The position numbers and the translations under genes were made by a program. This document shows positions 55,607-64,000 of a DNA stretch of 64,000 nt, one piece after another. Position 1 is the first letter of the stretch; every line of letters begins with the position of its first letter. Under the pieces are notes generated by a model that searched no databases, was not told the DNA's origin, and was given only the letters and a program-made list of their open reading frames with translations. Source of the stretch: Acanthococcus lagerstroemiae (taxonomy: Eukaryota > Arthropoda > Insecta > Hemiptera > Eriococcidae); NCBI GenBank assembly GCA_031841125.1, contig CM063110.1:11783626-11847625 (forward strand), in the 5' to 3' direction.

Positions 55607-57446
55607 TATAGTGACACCTGCTTCAAATTTTTCTTTTATTTCTTTTATGGCCCACTCTTTGTACAGATTAAATAATACTGGAGATAAAGAGCACCCCTCC
55701 CTTACACTTTTTTCTATATTAGCCTCCCCTTTCTCCTTCAATTCTTAATGTGGCTTTCTGTCCTTTATATAAAATAACTTGTCTTTCTTTAAATCTTACT
55801 TTTATTTATTTTATTTTTTTAAATAATAATATCAAACATCTTATCCCATTTAACATTGCAAAAGCTCTTTCAATATCAAGGAATGCCATGTATATACCCT
55901 GCCCCTTTTTGAGTCCCTCATCTACAATTAATCTCAAAGCTAACACCACTTCCCTAATACCTCTACTTTTTTCTAAATCCCAACTGATCATCTCCTAATG
56001 CTGCATCTATTCTATTCTCAATTCTCCTGTAAATTCTCTTAGTTACATTTTGACGCATGCGAACTGGAGCTTTACCTTTCTTTAAATGTCTCAATGCTTT
56101 GTCAAATTCACCCCCTAAAATTGAGTCTCCCATCTCATCTTCTTCCACATCTTCCTCACTCTCCATTCTTATCTCTTCATCCCCATTATTACTATAATAG
56201 TCCTTCTGCATATTCTACCCACCTTTTCACTTTTCCCTCAGCTGTGTAAATAGGCTCTCCCTCCTTATTTGTTATATTACTTGCTTTTTTCCTTCTTCCT
56301 CCAAACTCCATTTTTACTTTTCTATATACCAAGTCTATTTTGTCCTTTCCTCATGAACTATTCTTTTCGGAGAGCTACGGCTTCGGCGCTGGTGCTAGTT
56401 ACTCAATTTTTCGTGACGAATTCGAATCCGTTGTCAAAATTGAGCTAGAGTCATTTTTTGACCCAACACGTTTTTCTTTCATCCATTCCTCCTTTGCAAG
56501 CCTTTTTACATTCACTCATTATTTCATTCCTTAACCTTTAATAAACTAATCTAACTACCTTATCGTTTGCATTCTTATATTTTCTTCGTTCATCCATCTT
56601 TCTGAGAATTTCCCCCTTCCCCCATGGTTTCTTTTCTTCTCTCTTAGTTTTACCTAGATTTTCTGCTGCTGACTTTAATATTCCCTCCTATATTTTCCCC
56701 ATTCTTCCTCCACTATGTTAATTTTCTGTGTTTTTCAACGTGTAATTCTAATACAATATCCTCTTGATATTTCCCTCTAATATTAATATTTTCCAACTTT
56801 TTCAAATTCCATCTTTGTACGAATTTTTTTCTACCAAGTTTCTACAATTAAAGCTTGCATTTCATTACTACCAAGTTATGATCATTGTCAATATCAGCTC
56901 CCGGATAAGTTTTATGGTCTAATATTTGATTCCTAAAACGTTGTTTTGCAATAATATAATCAATTTGATATCTACCTTCGTTACCTGGACTCTTCCATGT
57001 ATACCTTCTTTTATAATGATCAGTAAATTGAGTATTAACTAAGTTCTATTTCGCTTAAAACTGAGTCAAACGTTCGCTTTTATTTCTCATTCCTAATCCA
57101 AAATCCCCGACTACATTACCATGAGATTCTCGTCACCTCTAACATGTTTTATAAGTTCTTCTAATTCTTCATATATGTCCTCAATATCTTCGTCTTTGTG
57201 AGTATTAGTAGGCATATTATACACTTGTACTATTGTTGCGAGTACTGGTTGGGTATTGATTTTTTATCAAGATTAACCTTTCACTCTGTTGTTTATAACT
57301 TCATTACCTATTTGTTTATTTATAACAGTTCCGACACCTACTTGCCCTTTTATTACCTTTGTATTAGTATTTGTTATTCTAGAGTCTCCTGACCAAAAGT
57401 CATTCTCATTTCTCCACATTACCTTTGGTTGGCACATAAATCTTTC

Positions 57447-57640
57447 CTCACTTCTTGCAATCGCTCCCTATCCGGACCACTAAGTAACAGCAGAGAAATT
57501 TTAATACAATAATACTTGTACTTGAACGTTCCCATTCACTAAATCTGCATTGATGCCTCGAAACCTTCAATTTTTAAAGTATTCAAAATTATATTTTAAA
57601 CAAAATTTCAACCAATGGTACAGAGTCGTCTAATAGAGGG
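57447..57640 (-). repeat. LINE 5' part, repeated at 59307-59490
   Basis: Shared words are gctccctatccgga, acttgaacgttcccatt, actaaatctgcat, gatgcctcgaaacctt and aatggtacagagt. It lies at the 5' side of the minus-strand LINE and covers its start, probably including 5' untranslated sequence. Confidence 0.6.
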
Positions 57641-58312
57641 ATACAAAATTCAGGACATGTTGACAACAAAGGTTCTTGTTTCTCAAAGCTGAATTAAGAG
57701 GTTACTAGCGGAGAATCCTTAAATCTCATCTCTGCTGTCTCTCAAGGCCCTTCTTTCTATAGAATCACTAAATACTGTCTTGATTTTTTCTATATTTTGG
57801 AGGTGGTATATGTGGGGGGGGGGGGGTATTATGTTTTGTATTCGCTTAAATATTTCAGGATATGGTACAATGTATCCCTTCTCCTCCTCTTCCGAGCCAC
57901 TGATCTTGACATCTTGACGGTATTCGAGCGAATTCTTCAAACCTTCCCAAGATTCTCTATACACTTAGAACCTTTGCACAGTTCTGAAAAGCATAGACCA
58001 TAAACTAACAGGAACTGTTTATAAAGTTCTAAAAAAGTCTCAACAGAGTTCAAGACAATTTTAGAAAGCTTTTGCAAAGTATAACAGTGTAGACAAAGTA
58101 TCAAAATGGAGGATTCCGCGTCGCTGATTTTCGAATATTTTATCCGATTTTTTTTTCAGACTCGGATAGGGGATATGAAATTCTAATTTTACTTAAAATG
58201 AGGCACTCGACTCACATCAGAAGTAGGATGAAAATCTGGTGAAATGAGCATTTGAAATCAGCGACCCAGAAAATACTTTGGATCAATTCAGAAAACCCCT
58301 ATTTGAACAGGT
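57641..58312. other. No recognised feature
   Basis: AT-rich spacer with a G13 tract at 57814-57826. Short frames overlap on both strands and show no domain. Confidence 0.35.
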
Positions 58313-58529
58313 TAGAATCAAAACTGACATTTGCCGTTTTACTGCAAATGCACAAATAGGCAAAATACGGTACATGGGTGCAGGAATATCTTCTTCCTAC
58401 GCCTGTGAATGTGCGGTACATATTACATACCCCACATTCACAGGCGCAGCAAGAGACATTCCTGCACCCGTGTGAAATATTTTGCCTATTTGCGCCCTTA
58501 AAGTAAAATGCGTGTCGGTTTTGATTCTA
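58313..58529. mobile_element. Foldback MITE (family with 45817-46039)
   Basis: The arms start tagaatcaaaactgacattt and end with the inverted gtcggttttgattcta. Inner words caaataggcaaaata, gggtgcaggaatatctt and cgcctgtgaatgtg match the 45.8-kb copy, about 80% identical by eye. The 65-codon frame inside is a product of the arm sequence. Confidence 0.75.
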
Positions 58530-59306
58530 TACTCATGTGGTTATTTTGTTCGAAATCCTTTTGAAACCATAAGACTAGATAATCCGTTTCAATTCGTTTT
58601 CATAGGAAGAGGTATTTTTTTTTATTAAGAAAAGAAAAAACTAGTTCTTGGCATTCAGAGGTCTTTGTCCTGGGTCAATCCGATATCGCGAACAAAAATG
58701 AAAGATTTCGAGTTGAGCTTTCCAAAATTTGGCGATTTTTGGCATAATGTATTCCTCTGTTAGTGACTAAAATTGTTTCTTTCCTCTTAGAACCCATTAG
58801 CGAATATATGTATTCGTGAAATTGAACAATTTTGTGGGGTCCCGCTTAGGGCGGTCAAGTTTAACATAGAATTACCCACAAAGAAACCTATAGTTTTGGT
58901 TTTGAAATGCTCAAATTTGAAAAGAATTAAAAATATATCTGATCGCTGAACTTTTTTCGGCTTCTACTTGCCCTGGGAATTGAAAACTGTGGGACTGTAA
59001 ACAAGAAAGGAGGAGGCTTGGAGTTAAAAATATAATAAATCGTCGGGTCTGCAAGAAAATACATTTCTCATAGATTATGATCGGACCTCCTAGAGGTTTT
59101 GCAGAGCCCGGAGAAAATGATCCAGAAATAAGAAATAAAGAGGTATTCGTAATAAGCAAGGCGAGCGAACATTTCCCTCGTAATATTCGCTGGACAATGG
59201 TATTTTGGACCCCTGATTCTCGCGGGGGCCCAGGGAAAGCTTACCTGGGTGTCCCTCCCTCTATGCGGGTCTGATTACCTGATCATGGTCAGCGCATGAA
59301 ATCGTT
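58530..59306. other. No recognised feature
   Basis: Short overlapping frames only, no domain or repeat that I can support. Confidence 0.35.
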
Positions 59307-59490
59307 CCTCACTCCTCGCAATTGCTCCCTATCCGGACAGATAAGCAGCATCTGAGAAATTTCAATAAAATATACTTGAACGTTCCCATTTACTAAATCT
59401 GCATCGATGCCTCGAAACCTTTAATTTTTAACGTATTTAGAATTATATTTTAAGCAAAATTTAAACTAATGGTACAGAGTTGTCTAATGA
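59307..59490 (-). pseudogene. LINE 5' fragment
   Basis: Same orientation and order of landmarks as 57447-57640. It is not followed by endonuclease sequence, so it is a separate, short relic. Confidence 0.55.
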
Positions 59491-60429
59491 GCGATTTGGA
59501 GTTAAATCTAATTTTTCTCGACAATGAGATTTTGGTATCATTGGAAAGGTAATTTCATGCTACATCGAATAAAACCTGCATTTAATGCCCCTGTCAATAA
59601 TTTTTTTTTTAAATGAAAAAAAAGTAAAGGTGTCATATCCAGTTCCTCTCAATAATTTTGGGCAAAAAGACGCTGTATCCAGTAATTTGAAATTTGTTGG
59701 GAATATAACATTCTCACAGTTGAATGTTCGTACCAAGACACACCACAACATTTTGTTAATCAATTCTACTTTTGTCAGTAAACTCTTGATGTTAAAAATT
59801 CTTTTCCCTACGTAGCAAAATTAGTTATTTTGAATATAGCTCCAAATCGGGCTGACCCGACGAAATACAATATAGGAATTGAATATAGGATACTGGAGAT
59901 GGCTAAATTCCCTGTTTATAGTATTTTGACTGTCTTTCAATAAAACTGGCTGTGAGGATGAGCGGAGGCGTCAAATTTGAAAAACGCAGAAAACCTTAAG
60001 TACAGATCAATCTATAAGGTTTGGAAGTCACTGAACTCATTCCTTTCGCCAGTTTTTTTCTGACGCACATAATTGTATAACTGGAGTGGTGGTATAAAAT
60101 TATAAGAGAATGCATGGGTGCTAAATGTAGAATTTGGAAGGTCACTCTAAATTCGATTTTCGTTTCATTTTGACTACTGTCAACATTGTAGTATCGAGAA
60201 TCAAAACAGGCGAATAATTTGAAGAAAGTGGAAAACACATATTATCAAAATATTTTCACGATAAAACATGAGAATACTATCAAGCACCCACGAACTATGC
60301 TAATGGTAACGGCGCTCAGCCAGTATCTAAATATTTGCAGCTCTCCATACCTATTCGTAATTTTCCGTGAACGAGATTCTTTCGGGGGGTGGGGGGGGGT
60401 TCCTCTGCACTGCAGATTGCGACACGGAA
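59491..60429. other. No recognised feature
   Basis: No gene; frames at 59585-59815 and 59996-60238 show no domain. A G-rich tract is present around 60385-60400. Confidence 0.35.
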
Positions 60430-60830
60430 TATAAAAAACGGATTCAGCGTTTCCGAAAACGTCATGTAATATGTCCAGTTGAATTATACCTCCCTCATTT
60501 TACCTCCTACCCCTCCCTCGGTGCCACAGTTTGTAGCTGAAAGCAAATCTGATACCAAAAGGGAATCCTGCGGTCATACGAGTAAAAACCCACTGGTGGG
60601 TATCTATATCGCAGTCTGTGTTGTATTCTATTTTTGGCTTCCTTTCTCCCCCCCCCCCGATACCTCTATTTTCAAATTGGGATCAAACGGATGACAAAAA
60701 TGAATTCAGCGACATGAAAATCGAATAGGTATTCGATATCCATTTTGACTTTCTCCCCCCGAGCCATAGTTTCCGGCTGAAGGCAAATTTGATATCAAAA
60801 ATTAATTCAGTGACCGTGAAAACCTGGCCT
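60430..60830. repeat. Diverged tandem repeat with C-rich tracts
   Basis: Units contain 'gattcagcg' or 'aattcagcgac', 'tcctccccc'-type C-rich tracts, 'gccacagtttgtagctgaaa' or 'gccatagtttccggctgaag', and 'gcaaat(c/t)tgata(c/t)caaaa'. Two to three units are recognisable, with period about 250 bp falling to 130 bp. Confidence 0.5.
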
Positions 60831-63800
60831 ACAATAACCTACATTCGGTACCCTAATGCTACTTTTCTATTCTCTGAAGCTCATAAACATTCGTCTCAAC
60901 CATTCCAAATTAGTGAAACCCTAAAGAACACTATTTTAATTATCTAGTAATTAAGAAAGAGAGACATGTGGAACAAAAAAATTCCCAGGGATTGAAAGGT
61001 ATGGAGGTAAAGAATCTGCTTGTTGTAAAATTCAGACTCCTTCTTTTCTCAAAACCTAGTAAAACAAGAAAAAATTCAAAAAACTGAAGACCTATATTAA
61101 ACTTCACTACTCGGAGGTGTTAATTTGAGCCCTTCTCTCATTTAAGGATTGCTGGGGTAGATACGGAAAAAGTACAAGTAACCTTTTTTGTGACAAATAC
61201 GAGGTGGAACAATTTTTGTTTGGACACATTTTTGTATTTTTCATAACTCCGGAGATTTTTGAAGAGAAAAAAAAAGTTCGGAGGTTTGAACCACTCTAAA
61301 AAAAAAATAGTATGAGGGGTGAGGGTAATGACCTAACTGTATCAACTTTTATATTTCTGCACATTTTCTTTGTTTCGTCTAATTTTTCCATACTGCTGAT
61401 TGATTTGGTACCATTGAGTGGTAGGGTGTGTAAAACAAGTACAAATAAGAGTCGTTAGTTTTTTGGGTATTTTTTTCAGTTCCGAGTAATCATTTATCTA
61501 TTTCACCTTCTCTTCTACTTGCCAACCAGTTTACACAGACTGTTTCGGTCACCGAGATTAGGTAATACCTAAATCCAAAATAACCCGTAAATCGGTTTTA
61601 CCATCAAATAAAAACCGCTTTTAATTACGAGTATTTATAAACACCTACGTACCTTCTCTCTCTTCCTCCGAATCTGATATTTTCCCCGCATTACGGGAAA
61701 AATAATTACCTAAATTCCGGTGTTAATGGGTCCACTAATAAAATTATCTCCGAGAGCTTGATAATTCGAAAACTACCTCGCCCGTATTAATCACGACTGT
61801 TTCGTAAAAACATTATTTCCTAATTAATGGTAGCTTAAGAGCGTCGATAAGAAAAGGAATTCTATGCCAGGGAAAAAAAAGTGACACGAATTTACGCCGA
61901 ATATCTGCGACGGATAAGTGAAAATCGTGATCGTGTACAATTTTTTGGTCTTCGGCTTTCATCTACGAAAAAAAGAAAAAGTCGGTCGAACTTATTCTTC
62001 TGTTCGTCAGTCGAACCTGAGTCAACTAAAATTTGCGAAATTAAGTTCTTCAGTTGAAACGAAGAGAAGGCGGAAATTTGGACTACGACTGATAGAAATT
62101 CGAATACGTTGGTTGTATCAACAAACGTTGACATTAGCAACGACAAAAGTACACGGAGCTCGATTCCTGAAGAACGTTTCGCTGTGTTAAATTTATTGTC
62201 AATGTCAGAAATTCTTAACCCGCCACACCTCGCTGAATCTAGAGTACTCCTTGTGCCTCTGTACATTTGATCTATTAAAAACTGTACAAATAAATATCTT
62301 TCCACAAATTAACTATGTCCAAGGTCGCAACGAAGAATATGCTTGGGGGGGGGGGGTCTTCATTTTTTCCGTTTGGCTTTCGAAATTTTTCGACACTTCG
62401 ATAAGCCCCGACTTGTAAGTCATTCAAATTTGGAAATCGCAAGAAATACAAATATTTTTTCGAAAATGGTCTCCCGAACTGTTACATAAACGTCACCAAC
62501 TTTATTTGCCTCGCTAATTTTTTTAGAGGGGTTTGACACCCCATGGGGTTTTCTTAAAAATCTCGAAAATTATAAAATTTACACTCACAAAAAAAATTTA
62601 ATACAAATTGTTTTAATCCTACACCGGTTGTTTCGTACCTAGCCTCTAAATGTCATAAGTGATAGTGGAGGTCGAAATAGGCACCAAATATTTCTTCAAG
62701 GACAGAATAATAGTTTCTTAACTCGTTTCATAGGGGTTGAGAAGAGTGAGTGTGCTCTCTACTCTACATACAGCACCTGTCTCACATTCATAACAAACCA
62801 CCCCGAGAATTTTTTTCGTCCCCCTCCCTGATACCATTGATAATGAAATTGTCCTTATTTATTGAGAACTTCCGAAAGAACTTTCATAGTGTCTTTTCCG
62901 AGCTTCTTGAAGTACAAAAAATTAAATTGAGATATGAGTATTGGGTATTGGCGGTCGCAGAATTCAATTTTGATATCAGTTTGACTCTCAGTTTGAAATC
63001 GTGGTAGCAGAGAAACGGGTTGACGATCAAAATGCTCTGAAATAAAATATGGGTAAGCTAGTCGTTGGTTTTTACATCCGATTCTGATATCGATTCAGTT
63101 CAGTTTTGAGGTGGAGACACCAGTGGGTGGGTGCGGCTGAAATGAAAAGATTCGAAATATACACTGGGGGTTGACTGCGGGGTTGCAGCTGAAATATCCA
63201 GTATTGAATACCCATGTATATTCCAACTGATTTTGGTCCTCAATATTCACCGTCTGAATCGTGTCTCAAGAATGAGCTTAGTGATCTTGAAACTTTCAGG
63301 AATAATATCCATATTATGTTTTTCAAATTTTTCCACTAATGTCTCATCGTCAGAGGCATACCGGTAGGAGAGGGCGACTGTAACTCCCCCCCCCTTGTAT
63401 GAATTTTTCACTCAGTAGTTGGGAAAATTTACCATTTCAGTCAGGCGAGTTGAAAAAATCCAACAAATTAGAAGGCTTTATTTTATATTCTTTTTTGCTT
63501 TGATACTTCGATACTTGGGAATTGAGTTGAGAAGTTGGGAAAATCCAACAAGTCAAAAGGTTTTTCTTCTTTTGCTTTGATACTTGGGAATTCTGAGTTG
63601 AGTCAGTTGGGACTTTCATAATTTTACTACCCCCCCCCCCCCGGAAAAACTCTTTGGTACTTCCCTGCTCACCGTTCACTTTCAGGTTCTCAGTTTTCAA
63701 AATCAAAATTGAATCAAATCCTTGTCAAAAATCAATGCAATGACCAATTACCATGAAATCGTGAAATCAGGTACTCGTTATAATTCACGGTATCTTAATC

Positions 63801-64000
63801 CTGGACTCTCTTTGCTCGTGTCACAATTTCTAATTCAGAGTGAAACTGAAAAAGAAACTTGGCAACCCTCAAAACCTCAATACTGATATCTGTGTTGACA
63901 ATTCTCGAATTCGGACCAAAACAGAAAATTAGATATCCGTAGTGTATTTTAGTGCATTTTCGTCAGTTCCCTTCCCTGGTACCACAATTTAAAACATACA
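60831..64000. other. No recognised gene; further weak repeats
   Basis: Words akin to the 60.4-kb tandem (gaattcaattttgatatcag, ctgaaat, gtgaaatc) recur at 62950-63240 and 63680-63990, suggesting a very old array. The block 61500-62200 is rich in TAATTA/ATTAAT motifs and otherwise unique-looking. Frames of 137 codons (61892-62305, minus) and 90 codons overlap and have no known domain. G12 (62345-62356) and C13 (63630-63642) tracts are present. Confidence 0.35.

Larger units (their letters stand above)
54515..57640 (-). pseudogene. LINE with endonuclease and reverse transcriptase, broken
   Basis: Translating the minus strand in pieces gives, from 5' to 3': an APE-type endonuclease (GVGTVINKQIGNEVINNR near 57300; EDIYEELEELIKHVRGDENL near 57150; QIDYIIAKQRFRNQ and TYPGADIDNDHNLV near 56900); then the RT (DKALRHLKKGKAP near 56090; IYRRIENRIDAALGDDQLGF near 56000; YMAFLDIERAF near 55880, motif A; EGCSLSPVLFNLY near 55700, motif B; LRSADDIVLL near 55290, motif C). 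The C-terminal end is KDVKHKCYYEMKELVQD.. ending WRAASNRL at 54540. Many frameshifts and stops interrupt it. A 280-bp Penelope-derived insert separates motifs B and C. It belongs to the insect endonuclease/RT LINEs of the RTE/CR1/Jockey range; I do not assign the clade. Confidence 0.85.

Noticed and set aside
61892..62305. 137-codon minus frame
   Set aside because: Overlapped by a plus frame of 90 codons, with no recognised domain or motif.

Overview
The window looks like intergenic or deep intronic DNA from an animal nuclear genome, most likely an arthropod and plausibly an insect. It is AT-rich, every long open frame belongs to a retrotransposon, and the elements (BEL/Pao, Penelope-like, two kinds of LINE, hAT-like, pogo-like and foldback MITEs) are a typical insect mix. 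The species cannot be named from the sequence. I found no convincing host protein-coding gene, no rRNA, no functional tRNA and no CRISPR array.

Layout. 0-5.4 kb: a GAACGCGTTC-rich repeat with inverted ends, short diverged tandem repeats, and a 410-bp retro-type insert with a 15-bp target duplication. 5.4-13 kb: mostly unrecognised DNA with a tRNA-derived SINE-like unit, two foldback elements and a pogo-like MITE. 13.3-21.6 kb: an inverted duplication with arms of 3-4 kb, loaded with nested hAT-like MITEs; one arm often shows the empty site of an insertion present in the other. 21.8-24.0 kb: MITEs nested three deep, then one that carries a short Penelope-derived insert with a hammerhead ribozyme motif.

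24.5-32.5 kb: a young BEL/Pao LTR retrotransposon (212-bp LTRs differing at one base, TSD attac) inserted in a hAT-like MITE. It keeps gag, protease and integrase, but 2.4 kb covering most of reverse transcriptase and RNase H is replaced by an error-rich copy of the 21.1-23.3 kb locus, most simply an assembly fault. 32.7-34.3 kb: another diverged copy of the arm sequence. 38.0-40.3 kb: a hAT-like MITE and a broken Penelope-like reverse transcriptase on the minus strand. 43.8-52.8 kb: simple repeats, a foldback element, a fragment of an R1/I-type LINE, a degenerate AT-rich array and a second copy of the 5-kb retro-type insert. 54.5-57.6 kb: a broken minus-strand LINE with endonuclease and reverse transcriptase, cut by a 280-bp Penelope-derived insert that carries a second, decayed hammerhead motif. 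58-64 kb: a foldback element, a LINE 5' fragment and diverged tandem repeats.

Two observations stand out. One is the pair of hammerhead motifs inside target-duplication-flanked Penelope-derived mini-elements. The other is a group of hAT-like MITEs (TIR CAGGG or CAGTG, 8-bp TSDs) whose interiors are built from family-specific short words repeated in one orientation.
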